DNA from: Microlunatus flavus
Lineage (GTDB): Bacteria; Actinomycetota; Actinomycetes; Propionibacteriales; Propionibacteriaceae
Length of the DNA: 64,000 nt
NCBI RefSeq assembly: GCF_900110855.1
Contig: NZ_FOFA01000003.1
Coordinates: 434,001-498,000, forward strand
Reading direction: 5' to 3'
The notes beneath the pieces are model-generated. The model searched no databases and was not told where the DNA came from. It worked only from the letters and a program-made list of their open reading frames with translations. Each line of letters starts with the position of its first letter. Within the stretch, counting starts at the first letter, position 1. Position numbers and translations under genes: made by a program. Below are positions 18,373-26,692 of this stretch, in pieces.

Positions 18373-19074
18373 TCAGGGCAGCCGGTGCGGCTGCAGGTGG
18401 ATCTCGGTCGGGCAGCCGCGGTCGGGGAAGTCGACGACGAAGGCCACGGCGGCCGCCACGTCCTCGGGCCGCAGCAGCGCCGCGCGCTGCTCGTCGGTCA
18501 TCGGGGCCAGCAGCGAGCCGCCCGCGGCGACCATGCCGGGCGACACCAGGCTCACCTTGACCCCGTGGGCCCGCACGTCGAGGTAGGTCGCCCGCGCCAG
18601 GCCGGTCAGCCCGTGCTTGGTGGCGACGTACGCGGCGTTGTGGGGGTACGCGACGTGCCCGGCGCCCGAGCCGAGGTAGACCAGCGCGGACGGGGCCGCG
18701 GCCACGAGGTCGGGCAGCACCAGGCTCGTGAAGACGGCGGGCGCGGTGAGGTTGACCTCGGCCAGGGCGCGCCAGCGTGCCGGGTCGGAGTCCTGGCCGT
18801 CGGCCCAGTCGAACAGGCCTGGCGTCCACACCGCGACGCCGAGCGGGCCGTCCTCCCGGAGCGCGGCCAGGCCGGTGGCCATCGCCGCGTCGTCGCTCAC
18901 GTCGACCTCGCGGGTCCTCACGTGGGCCGAGCGGCAGCCGGCGGCCGCCGCGCGGAGCCGCTCGGCGTCGCGGCCCCAGAGGGTGATCCGGTCGGTCCTG
19001 GCCGACAGCTCGGTCGCCACGGCCGCGCCGATCTCGCTGGTCGCGCCGACGACGAGGGCCTGGTGCACCTGCAC
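18373..19074 (-). CDS. SDR family oxidoreductase, divergent type
   Basis: A 233-residue SDR: nucleotide site VVGATSEIGAAVA, catalytic Ser in LGSGAGH, and YVATK. The glycine loop is unusual (GATSEIG, with Glu where Gly or Arg is common). The start is taken as GTG at 19074 (VQVHQALVVGA); GTG 6 bases later is equally possible, and longer frames run into non-coding sequence. Probably a ketoreductase with unknown substrate, perhaps paired with the SDR gene downstream. Confidence 0.82.
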   Translation of the reverse strand: MQVHQALVVGATSEIGAAVATELSARTDRITLWGRDAERLRAAAAGCRSAHVRTREVDVSDDAAMATGLAALREDGPLGVAVWTPGLFDWADGQDSDPARWRALAEVNLTAPAVFTSLVLPDLVAAAPSALVYLGSGAGHVAYPHNAAYVATKHGLTGLARATYLDVRAHGVKVSLVSPGMVAAGGSLLAPMTDEQRAALLRPEDVAAAVAFVVDFPDRGCPTEIHLQPHRLP

Positions 19075-19248
19075 GGCCCCAAACCTAGGACCGCGCAGGC
19101 CTCGGGGACGGGTGCACACGAACCAGCGGGGCCGGGCGAGGAGGACCGGCTGGCCCGCACGCCGCCGCGCGGCCTGGCGTCGGGGTCGGCGACTTTGGCG
19201 ACACGCGTGGCAGGGCCGGTCGCGGCTGCGGAATAGCGCCGTGTCCGA

Positions 19249-19266
19249 TATGGTTGAGCCGTCAAC
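19249..19266 (+). promoter_or_regulatory. Putative promoter/operator of wrbA
   Basis: A -10-like TATGGT (19249-19254) overlaps the inverted repeat GTTGA-N4-TCAAC (19253-19266), 19 bp before the wrbA start codon. The repeat resembles sites of MarR-type repressors, which often control quinone reductases. No MarR gene is next to it. Confidence 0.35.
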
Positions 19267-19284
19267 TACTCCCGAGGAGGCGCC

Positions 19285-19848
19285 ATGACCACCAAGGTCA
19301 CGATCATCTACTACTCCCAGACCGGCACCGTCGCGACGATGGCCGCCCGGCTCGCCCAGTCCGCCGAGGCGCAGGGCGCCGAGGTGCGGCTGCGCTCCGT
19401 GGGCCGCGACAACGACGAGGCCGTCGCCGGCGAGCCCCAGCGCCCGACCGCCGACGACATCGTGTGGGCCGACGTGGTCCTCTTCGGCTCGCCGACGCGC
19501 TACGGCAACATCGCCGGCCGCCTCAAGGTCTTCATCGACAGCCTCGGCGCCCAGTGGGCCCAGGGCCAGCTCGCCGACAAGGTCTACGCCGGCTTCACCT
19601 CCAGCCAGACGCTGCACGGCGGCCAGGAGACGACCCTCATGGCGCTGTACCAGACGATCATCCACTTCGGCGGCATCCTCGTGACCCCGGGCTACACCGA
19701 CGGCAGCAAGTTCGTCGACGGCAACCCGTACGGCGTCAGCCACGTCACCGGCGGCGGCAACGACATCCCCGTCGGCGAGGTCACCAACACCGCGCTCGAC
19801 CACCTGGTCACCCGGGTCATCGGCATCAGCCGCCGGCTGTCCGCCTGA
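19285..19848 (+). CDS. wrbA: NAD(P)H:quinone oxidoreductase, WrbA-type flavodoxin
   Basis: A 187-residue flavodoxin-fold enzyme that uses FMN to reduce quinones by two electrons, protecting against redox cycling. The FMN phosphate loop is YYSQTGTVATMA; GSPTRYGNIAG and TSSQTLHGGQETTLMALYQ are WrbA hallmarks. Length is close to the usual 190-200. A strong Shine-Dalgarno (GAGGAGG) precedes the ATG at 19285. Single gene, followed by two hairpins. Confidence 0.92.
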   Translation: MTTKVTIIYYSQTGTVATMAARLAQSAEAQGAEVRLRSVGRDNDEAVAGEPQRPTADDIVWADVVLFGSPTRYGNIAGRLKVFIDSLGAQWAQGQLADKVYAGFTSSQTLHGGQETTLMALYQTIIHFGGILVTPGYTDGSKFVDGNPYGVSHVTGGGNDIPVGEVTNTALDHLVTRVIGISRRLSA

Positions 19849-19872
19849 GCAGGCGTCCGCAGGAGGCTGCCG

Positions 19873-19955
19873 GACGACCCGCCAGGTAAGGGTCGTCTGA
19901 GCAGTTGTTGAAGATTCACCGAGACCCCGGGACGACCCTCGTCACCGGGGTCTCG
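19873..19955 (+). terminator. Tandem hairpins after wrbA with alternative pairing
   Basis: Hairpin 1 pairs GACGACCC (19873-19880) with GGGTCGTC (19890-19897). Hairpin 2 pairs CGAGACCCCGG (19920-19930) with its perfect complement at 19945-19955. The loop of hairpin 2 carries a second GACGACCC (19931-19938) that could also pair with 19890-19897. They probably terminate wrbA; the alternative pairing could make the region an attenuator for the next gene. Confidence 0.55.
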
Positions 19956-20028
19956 CGCTCCTACTGTTCCTCCACTACATCTCTTGCCGGGCAGGCTTCC
20001 TCCCCGGCTGGAGCCACAAGGGGGGCGC

Positions 20029-20451
20029 GTGGAGTGGGGGCTCGTCCTGCTCGTCGCCGTGCTGGCGAGCGGCTTGGGTTTCGCGGGTGGACAGCTGGCG
20101 GTCGTCACCGACCGCCGACGGCGACACGCCGAGGCGCGTGTCCCGGACGCGGCGTTCGCCCTGGAGCACGTCGAGGACCAGACCTGGTCCCTGGTGAACG
20201 TGGGCCGTGGCAACGGCGGGCTGGTGAGCGTGGTGCCCTTCACCGAGGGCATCGAGACCTGGCCGCCCCGAGCGCTGCCGGGGCAGGTCGAGAGCGTCGT
20301 GTCCGAGGTGCTCCCGACGCTGGCGCCGGGCCAGTCCATGAGCGTCTGGCTCAGCCGCTACGACCGGGGTCAGCGCGTCATCGTCAGCTGGACCTCGGAG
20401 GACAACGTGCGCCGCGGGCCGGTGACGCTCGAGCTGCCCGACCCCGGCTGA
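20029..20451 (+). CDS. Small membrane-anchored hypothetical protein
   Basis: A 140-residue protein of unknown function. One N-terminal membrane helix (WGLVLLVAVLASGLGFAGGQLAVV) is followed by a basic stretch (DRRRRH) and a roughly 110-residue beta-rich domain. The pattern FALEHVEDQTWSLVNVGRGNGG...VIVSWTSEDN resembles an immunoglobulin-like fold and probably lies in the cytoplasm by the positive-inside rule. GTG at 20029 was chosen because AAGGGGGG sits 4-11 bases upstream; an in-frame TTG at 19984 lacks this. Confidence 0.65.
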   Translation: MEWGLVLLVAVLASGLGFAGGQLAVVTDRRRRHAEARVPDAAFALEHVEDQTWSLVNVGRGNGGLVSVVPFTEGIETWPPRALPGQVESVVSEVLPTLAPGQSMSVWLSRYDRGQRVIVSWTSEDNVRRGPVTLELPDPG

Positions 20452-20504
20452 CCCTCGTCGGGGGTGCCCTTGTCACGTGATCATGGAACCGGGATGCTTC
20501 CCCC

Positions 20505-22553
20505 ATGGCGAACACGAGCGGGGGCCGCCCGCGGCCGCGAGGTGACCACGAGCAGCTCGGCAGCCCGGGAGCGGTCGTCCGGTCCACGCCGATCGGCGAC
20601 TACGGGTTCCTGAGCGACGGCGAGGTCTCGGCCCTGCTCTCGCCCAACGGGGCGATCGAGTGGATGTGCGTGCCGCGCTTCGACGCGCCGAGCGTGTTCG
20701 GGCGGATCCTCGGGCGGGGGGCCGGAGCGTTCCGGGTCGCCCCCGACGACGTGCTCGTCCCGGCCGAGATGCGCTACCTGCCCGGCACGATGATCATCGA
20801 GACGAGCTGGGGAACCCCGACGGGCTGGATCATCGTCCGCGACGCCCTCGTCATCGGGCCCTGGCACCACGAGGGCGACCGGTCGCGCACCTACCGGCGC
20901 ACCCCCAACGACTACGAGGCCGAGCACATGCTCGTGCGCACCATCCGCTGCGTCTCGGGCGAGGTGCAGACGGTCATGGACTGCGAACCGGTCTTCGGCT
21001 ACGGCCGCGACCACGCGCGCTGGGAGTACAACGGCGACAGCTACTACTCGGGCACCGCGACCGACGGCGCCGACGCGCCGCCGGTCACCCTCACCAGCGA
21101 CCTCAAGATCGGCTTCGAGGGCGGGCAGGCGAGCGCCCGGACGCTGCTCAAGCAGGGCGACACCCGCTTCGTGTGCCTCTCCTGGGGCGGCGCGGTGCCG
21201 CCGACGACGTACGAGGAGGCCTACCAGAAGGTCGTCTGGACGGCCCACCACTGGCAGCACTGGCTGGCGCGGGGACGGTTCCCCGACCACCCCTGGCGCG
21301 GCTACCTGCAGCGGTCCGCGCTGACGCTCAAGGGGCTGACGTACGCCCCGACCGGCGCCATCGCCGCGGCCGGCTCGACGTCGCTGCCCGAGACGCCCGG
21401 CGGCAACCGCAACTACGACTACCGCTACACCTGGATCCGCGACGCCACGTTCGCCCTGTGGGGGCTCTACTCCCTGGGCTTCGACTGGGAGGCGGTCGAC
21501 TTCTTCTCCTTCATCGCCGACCTGGTGGCCGACCAGCAGGACATCCAGATCATGTACGGCATCGGCGGGGAGAAGGAGCTCACCGAGCGCGAGCTCGACT
21601 GGCTCGGCGGCTACGCCGGGTCGCGCCCGGTCCGGATCGGCAACGCCGCGTACGCCCAGCGCCAGCACGACGTGTGGGGCGCGCTGCTCGACTCGGTCTA
21701 CCTGCACTTCAAGGCCGCCGACCACCTCGACAACCGCATCTGGGGGATCCTCGACGCCCAGGTCGGCGAGGCGCTGAAGTACTGGCGCGACCCCGACGCG
21801 GGCATCTGGGAGGTGCGCGGCCAGCTTCAGCACTTCACGTCGTCCAAGATCATGTGCTGGGTCGCGGTCGACCGCGGCGCCAAGATCGCCCGCATGACCG
21901 GTGAGGTCGGCAAGGCCGACGAGTGGGAGCTCGCCGCCCAGGAGATCAAGGAGGACATCCTCGCCAACGGCGTCGACGAGCGCGGGGTCCTGACCCAGCA
22001 CTACGGCACGACCGCCCTCGACGCGTCGCTGCTGCTCGCGCCGCTCGTGCGCTTCCTCCCACCGGAGGACCCGATCATCCGGGCCACCGTGCTGGCGGTC
22101 GCCGACGAGCTCACGGTCAACGGGCTCGTGCTGCGCTACAAGGTGGAGGAGACCGACGACGGGTTCAGCGGCGAGGAGGGCAGCTTCACCATCTGCTCCT
22201 TCTGGCTGGTGTCGGCGCTGTGCGAGATCGGGGAGTACGACCGGGCCCGCAAGCTGTGCGCCCGCCTGCTGTCCTTCGCCGGTCCGCTGGCGCTCTACGC
22301 CGAGGAGATCGACGCGCACTCGGGGCAGCACCTCGGCAACTTCCCGCAGGCCTTCACGCACCTGGCGCTGATCAACGCCGTCCTGCACGTGATCAAGCTC
22401 GAGGCCGACCACGCCGACCTCGCCCCGGGTGCGTGGGCCGGGTCGGTGGAGCCGACGGAGGCCTACCCGAAGGTCGGGCCCGGGCTGGCCGCGGCCACCG
22501 CGGACGACGCCCTCGACCCCACGGGCGCCTCCGACGGTGAGGACGTGCCGTGA
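20505..22553 (+). CDS. GH15 glycosidase (trehalase/glucoamylase-like)
   Basis: A 682-residue family 15 enzyme, probably cytosolic because no signal peptide is present. The N-terminal beta-sandwich (about 30-270) starts PIGDYGFLSDGEVSALLSPNG, followed by the (alpha/alpha)6 barrel. The barrel shows NYDYRYTWIRDATFALW, GIGGEKELTERELDWL (around the catalytic acid) and EEGSFTICSFWLV (catalytic base Glu). Sequence style is close to mycobacterial GH15 trehalases and actinobacterial glucoamylase-like proteins, so it may hydrolyse trehalose or another alpha-glucoside. ATG at 20505 with a weak ribosome site. Ends at a strong terminator. Confidence 0.9.
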   Translation: MANTSGGRPRPRGDHEQLGSPGAVVRSTPIGDYGFLSDGEVSALLSPNGAIEWMCVPRFDAPSVFGRILGRGAGAFRVAPDDVLVPAEMRYLPGTMIIETSWGTPTGWIIVRDALVIGPWHHEGDRSRTYRRTPNDYEAEHMLVRTIRCVSGEVQTVMDCEPVFGYGRDHARWEYNGDSYYSGTATDGADAPPVTLTSDLKIGFEGGQASARTLLKQGDTRFVCLSWGGAVPPTTYEEAYQKVVWTAHHWQHWLARGRFPDHPWRGYLQRSALTLKGLTYAPTGAIAAAGSTSLPETPGGNRNYDYRYTWIRDATFALWGLYSLGFDWEAVDFFSFIADLVADQQDIQIMYGIGGEKELTERELDWLGGYAGSRPVRIGNAAYAQRQHDVWGALLDSVYLHFKAADHLDNRIWGILDAQVGEALKYWRDPDAGIWEVRGQLQHFTSSKIMCWVAVDRGAKIARMTGEVGKADEWELAAQEIKEDILANGVDERGVLTQHYGTTALDASLLLAPLVRFLPPEDPIIRATVLAVADELTVNGLVLRYKVEETDDGFSGEEGSFTICSFWLVSALCEIGEYDRARKLCARLLSFAGPLALYAEEIDAHSGQHLGNFPQAFTHLALINAVLHVIKLEADHADLAPGAWAGSVEPTEAYPKVGPGLAAATADDALDPTGASDGEDVP

Positions 22554-22573
22554 GCGTCGAGGGGTAGGACGCG

Positions 22574-22610
22574 CACGAGGCGCCCCTCCGGTGCGGAGGG
22601 ACGCCTCGTG
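22574..22610. terminator. Strong bidirectional terminator
   Basis: A 16-base arm at 22574-22589 (starting CACGAGGCG) pairs with 22595-22610 with a single mismatch and a 5-base GGTGC loop. It sits between the convergent GH15 and symporter genes. Confidence 0.8.
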
Positions 22611-22635
22611 ACGGGGCCGCGGACGGGCGCTGGGC

Positions 22636-23973
22636 TCAGGCGTGCACGAGCGCGGGCTCCGGACGCTCCTCGTCGATCGAGGAGACCTTGGCGCCGTTGT
22701 AGACGTCGAGGTCGATCAGCCCGTTGCGCTTGGCCACGATGGTCGGCACGAGGGCCTGGCCGGCGACGTTCGTCGCGGTCCGCATCATGTCGAGGATCGG
22801 GTCGATGGCCAGCAGCAGGCCGACGCCCTCGAGCGGCAGGCCCAGGGTGGACAGCGTCAGCGTGAGCATGACGACCGCGCCGGTGATGCCGGCCGTGGCC
22901 GCGGAACCGACGACCGAGACGAAGGCGATGAGCAGGTAGTCGGTGAGCCCGAGCGGGATCCCGAAGAGCTGCGCCACCGTGATCGCCGCGAGCGCGGGGT
23001 AGATCGCGGCGCAGCCGTCCATCTTGGTCGTCGCGCCGATCGGGACGGCGAAGGAGGCGTAGTCCTCCGAGACGCCGAGGTTCTTGGTGACGACCCGCTG
23101 CGTCAGCGGCAGGGTGCCGACCGAGCTGCGCGAGACGAAGGCGAACTGGATCGCGGGCCACGCGCCGGCGAAGAAGCGCCGCGGGCTCAGGCCGTGCGCA
23201 CGGGCCAGCAGCGGGTAGACGACGAAGAGCACGATCGCGCAGCCGACGTAGACGTCGACGGTGAAGACGGCGAGCGGGGCGACGAGGTCCCAGCCGTACT
23301 GGGCGACGGCCCGGCCGATCAGGCCCGCCGTGCCGATCGGCGCGAGGCGGATGACCCACCAGGTGATCTTCTGGAAGACCGCCAGCGCGCCGCGCACGAC
23401 GCCGAGGAACGGCTCGGCCGGCTCGCCGACCGCCAGCGACGCCGCGCCGATGACGATGCCGAGCACGACCAGCTGCAGGACGTTGAACGACAGGCCGCTC
23501 GTCGAGGACGTCAGGCCCAGGACGTTGGCGGGGACGATCGAGGTGAGGAAGTCGAGCCAGGACCCGGTGTGCGCGGGGGCCTGGGCGCCGGCCGTCGTGA
23601 TGCTGGCGCGCGAGCCCGGGTTGGTCACCAGGCCGATGACGATGCCGATCGTGACCGCGATCAGGGCGGTGATGGCGAACCAGACGAGGGTCTGCACGGC
23701 CAGCCGGGCCGCGTTGGTCACCTGGCGCAGGTTGGCGATGCTGACGATGATCGCCGTCAGCACCAGCGGCACGACGACGACCTGGAGCAGCTGGACGAAC
23801 GTGCTGCCGACGGTCTTGAGGGTGGTGGCGAGCCAGCCGACCTGGCCCTCGCGGGCGACGAAGCCGAGCGCGAGACCGACGGCGAGGCCGAGCAGGACCT
23901 GGGCCCAGAACGGGAGCCGGAGGCCGCGCCTCGCGGGCGCGGTCTCAGCGGCCTCAGTGGAGGAAGAAGACAC
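22636..23973 (-). CDS. Dicarboxylate/amino acid:cation symporter (DAACS)
   Basis: A 445-residue transporter of the GltP/DctA/TcyP superfamily. It has eight membrane helices plus two re-entrant loops: the serine-rich loop FAFVSRSSVGTLPLTQ and the cation/substrate motifs GATTKMDGCAAIYP and IDPILDMMRTATNVAGQ. It takes up an acidic amino acid, C4-dicarboxylate or cystine with Na+ or H+. The GTG start at 23973 is about 60 bases behind a short frame resembling cysteine-type leader peptides (24037-24165), which would favour a sulfur amino acid such as cystine. That substrate is an inference from context only. Confidence 0.9.
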   Translation of the reverse strand: MSSSSTEAAETAPARRGLRLPFWAQVLLGLAVGLALGFVAREGQVGWLATTLKTVGSTFVQLLQVVVVPLVLTAIIVSIANLRQVTNAARLAVQTLVWFAITALIAVTIGIVIGLVTNPGSRASITTAGAQAPAHTGSWLDFLTSIVPANVLGLTSSTSGLSFNVLQLVVLGIVIGAASLAVGEPAEPFLGVVRGALAVFQKITWWVIRLAPIGTAGLIGRAVAQYGWDLVAPLAVFTVDVYVGCAIVLFVVYPLLARAHGLSPRRFFAGAWPAIQFAFVSRSSVGTLPLTQRVVTKNLGVSEDYASFAVPIGATTKMDGCAAIYPALAAITVAQLFGIPLGLTDYLLIAFVSVVGSAATAGITGAVVMLTLTLSTLGLPLEGVGLLLAIDPILDMMRTATNVAGQALVPTIVAKRNGLIDLDVYNGAKVSSIDEERPEPALVHA

Positions 23974-24036
23974 GGAAGGACCTCGTAGGGAGTGAGTGCG
24001 TGTGGGTGGGGGTGGGGCGAGCAGGGGTGGTGCGCG

Positions 24037-24165
24037 TCAGCGCCGCGGCGCGCGACAGCCCGCCAGCTCGAGACGGCACAGGTCGATGACCCGGCGTCGG
24101 AACCCCTCACTCAGCACGTAGGGGGCGAACCGGTGAACCTCACGTCGTATTCCCCGGCGATGCAC
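24037..24165 (-). CDS. Putative attenuation leader peptide (cysteine type)
   Basis: A short frame on the symporter strand, up to 42 codons from GTG at 24165, or 26 codons from the in-frame GTG at 24114. Its end reads FRRRVIDLCRLELAGCRAP. This resembles the short actinobacterial leader peptides with a (H/R)xDLxRxxxxxC pattern that precede sulfur-metabolism and sulfur-uptake genes and are thought to sense cysteine through ribosome stalling. The stop lies 63 bases before the symporter start. No strong Shine-Dalgarno is visible, so the start is uncertain and the frame may not be expressed. Confidence 0.42.
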   Translation of the reverse strand: MHRRGIRREVHRFAPYVLSEGFRRRVIDLCRLELAGCRAPRR

Positions 24166-24224
24166 CTCGAGGTGAGGAAGCCCGCCCGTGCCGCCCGTGC
24201 CGCCCGCGCGGACGCGGCGCGGGG

Positions 24225-25634
24225 TCAGCCGTTGGCGATGGCCGCGGGACCGTCGGCCCGGCGGATGTCGATCACGTGCCCGGTCTGGCCCGAGAGCAGC
24301 ACGTCCAGCGATTGGCGGGCGACCTCCTCCGACGACAGCAGCGTGCCCGCCGGCTCCTCCCCGAACGCCTTGGTCCGCATCGGGGTGCCGGTGCGCTCGG
24401 GGTTGATGCAGTTCACGCGCACCCCGTCGCCGGCCCACTCGTCGGCGAGCGCCTGGGTGAGGTTCACGACCGCGGCCTTGGCCGAGGAGTAGAGCGAGTA
24501 GCCCGAGCGCCCGCGGGTGTAGGACGACGACGTGAACAGCAGCAGCGAGCCCTTCGCCGCCGCGAGGTGCGGGAAGAACTCCTGCGCGACGAACACCGGC
24601 GCCAGGTAGTTGACGTCGGTGGAGGCGTAGATCGTCTCCTCGGTCAGCTCGGTGAGCTCACCCCGCGGCAGCACACCGGCCGTGTTGACGACGAAGTCGA
24701 TGCGCCCGGTCTCCTCCAGCACCGTCCGCGCGGCCTCGGCGATGTCGGCCCGGCGCTCGACGTGCGTGCCGGTGGTCGAGCGCGAGAAGCTCCGCACGGA
24801 CGCGCCGTACGACTCCGCCAGCGCCGCGATGTCGCCGCCGATGCCGTACGAGCCGCCGAAGACGACCAGCGTGCGGCCGTCCAGCCGTGCCCGGTAGGCC
24901 TCGTCGTCCAGGGGCGCGGGGACGTCGGCGGAGGTCAGCTGGAAGAGCTTGTCGGCGATGTAGACGTCGATCGGCTCGGTGACCTTCATGTTGCGCTCGT
25001 GCCCGGCGACGACGGCGACCGGCACCTCGGGCAGGTAGCGCAGCACGACGGTGCAGTCGTCGGTGGCGCTGAAATCCGGGTCCTTCGCCGCGTTGGCGTA
25101 CGCGGCGCGGATCGTCGACAGCCGGAAGCTCTGCGGCGTCTGGCCGCGGCGCAGCAGGTGGCGCGGCAGGACGTCGGCGATGTTGCCCTGCTCGGCGTCG
25201 ACGGAGATGACCGTGTCGGCCGAGGGGATCGCGGTGTCGACCGCCTCGTGGGTCTGCAGGGCCTCGACGTTGGCGGCGATGATCGTCTGCGAGACGAGCG
25301 GGCGCACGGCGTCGTGGAGGAGCACGTTGCACTCCTCGTCGCCCAGGGCGGCGAGCGCGGTCGCGGTGGTGTCGTTGCGGGTGCCGGCGCCCTCGAGGAT
25401 CTGGCTCACCTTGTCGTAGCCGCCCTTGCGCACGATCGCCCGCACGTCGTCGAGGTAGCCGGGCGTCATCAGCACGAGGATCTCGTCGACCAGCGGCGAG
25501 GCCTGCATGGCGGCGATGGTGTGCTCGATGATCGGCTTGCCGGCGATCTTGATGAGCTGCTTGGGGATGTTCAGCCCGACCCGGGTGCCGGTGCCCCCCG
25601 CGAGCACGACGGCGACGTTCCGCAACCTGTCCAC
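24225..25634 (-). CDS. Bifunctional cytidylyltransferase/SDR, CDP-ribitol synthesis
   Basis: A 469-residue fusion. Residues 1-235 are an IspD/TarI-like cytidylyltransferase (LAGGTGTRVGLNIPKQL, LLHDAVRPLV, TDDCTVV). Residues about 250-465 are an SDR (VFGGSYGIGGDIA, TSSSYTRGRSGYSLYSSAK). The same order occurs in Haemophilus Bcs1/Acs1 and corresponds to TarI plus a ribulose-5-phosphate reductase. Together they make CDP-ribitol from ribulose 5-phosphate and CTP, for ribitol-phosphate cell-wall or capsule polymers. GTG at 25634. No TarL-type polymerase gene is adjacent, so the polymer genes must be elsewhere. The function is well supported by domain order; the product is inferred. Confidence 0.85.
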   Translation of the reverse strand: MDRLRNVAVVLAGGTGTRVGLNIPKQLIKIAGKPIIEHTIAAMQASPLVDEILVLMTPGYLDDVRAIVRKGGYDKVSQILEGAGTRNDTTATALAALGDEECNVLLHDAVRPLVSQTIIAANVEALQTHEAVDTAIPSADTVISVDAEQGNIADVLPRHLLRRGQTPQSFRLSTIRAAYANAAKDPDFSATDDCTVVLRYLPEVPVAVVAGHERNMKVTEPIDVYIADKLFQLTSADVPAPLDDEAYRARLDGRTLVVFGGSYGIGGDIAALAESYGASVRSFSRSTTGTHVERRADIAEAARTVLEETGRIDFVVNTAGVLPRGELTELTEETIYASTDVNYLAPVFVAQEFFPHLAAAKGSLLLFTSSSYTRGRSGYSLYSSAKAAVVNLTQALADEWAGDGVRVNCINPERTGTPMRTKAFGEEPAGTLLSSEEVARQSLDVLLSGQTGHVIDIRRADGPAAIANG

Positions 25635-25688
25635 CGCCCCGACCCTATCGTCGGGGCCCGTCGGAACCGTGGACCGCGGACGGCGGCG

Positions 25689-26666
25689 TCAGTCCTTCGC
25701 CAGGGCCGCGAGGACGCGGGTGGCGCTGGTGCCGAGGCCGAGACGCTCCGTCAGCGCCGTGAACATCTCCGGGTCGACCGGGGCGGTCGGCAGCACGAGG
25801 TCGTCGGGCGCGACGCCCAGGTCGAGGTCCCGGGCCACGGCGACGACCTCCGGCGCGACGGCCAGGTAGTCGATCGCCGCGTGCAGCTTGGCCCGCACCG
25901 AGGGGCTGATCCGGGTGCCCTGCTCGCTCGCGGCCCGGAGGATCCCGTCGAGGTCGCCGTACGAGGCGATGAGGCTGGCCGCGGTCTTGTCGCCCACCCC
26001 GGGCACGCCGGGCAGGCCGTCGGAGGCGTCGCCGCGCAGCGTCGCGAAGTCCACGTACGCCGAGGCCGGGACGCCGTAGCGCCCCCGCACCCAGGCGTCG
26101 TCGACCTGCTCGTGGTTGCCGACGCCGCGGGCGATGTAGAGCACGCGCACCTGGCGGGCGTCGTCGACCACCTGGAAGAGGTCGCGGTCGCCGGTCACGA
26201 CGTCGACGGGCATCGGGAGCGTGGTCGCGAGGGTTCCGATGACGTCGTCGGCCTCGTAGCCGTCGTGGCCGACCATCCGGATCCCGAGCGCCGTCAGCAC
26301 CTCGCGGATCCACGGCACCTGGACGGCGAGGTCGTCGGGCGCGGACTCGCCCTTGGTGCCGGGGGAGGACGCCATCTCCTTGATGGTGCTGGTCGACCCC
26401 GCGGGCACCTCCGGCGACCCGGCCACGCGGTGCGCCTTGTACGAAGGAAGTAGCGCCACCCGCCAGGCCGGGCGCCAGTCGTTGTCCCAGCAGCACGCCA
26501 GATGGGTGGGCGAGTAGAGGTCGACCAGCCGCGCGACGAAGTCGAGCAGCCCCCGGACCGCGTTGACCGGGAGGCCGTCGGGGGAACGCAGGGAGTCGGG
26601 CACGCCGTAGAAGGCGCGGAAATACAGCGAGGCCGTGTCCAAAAGCAGGATTTTTCGCGTCCGCAC
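25689..26666 (-). CDS. 5'-3' exonuclease (PolA N-terminal/flap nuclease type)
   Basis: A 325-residue stand-alone version of the DNA polymerase I 5' nuclease. Metal-binding acidic residues appear in LLLDTASLYFRAF, GYEADDVIGTLA and VVTGDRDLFQVV. The helix-three-turn-helix reads GDASDGLPGVPGVGDKTA. A roughly 30-residue variable loop (PAGSTSTIKEMASSPGTKGES) fills the arch region. It likely removes flaps and RNA primers. ATG at 26666, only 26 bp from the divergent Lrp-type gene, so their promoters overlap. Confidence 0.9.
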   Translation of the reverse strand: MRTRKILLLDTASLYFRAFYGVPDSLRSPDGLPVNAVRGLLDFVARLVDLYSPTHLACCWDNDWRPAWRVALLPSYKAHRVAGSPEVPAGSTSTIKEMASSPGTKGESAPDDLAVQVPWIREVLTALGIRMVGHDGYEADDVIGTLATTLPMPVDVVTGDRDLFQVVDDARQVRVLYIARGVGNHEQVDDAWVRGRYGVPASAYVDFATLRGDASDGLPGVPGVGDKTAASLIASYGDLDGILRAASEQGTRISPSVRAKLHAAIDYLAVAPEVVAVARDLDLGVAPDDLVLPTAPVDPEMFTALTERLGLGTSATRVLAALAKD

Positions 26667-26692
26667 GGGACTGATCCTGGCACGATGCGGCC

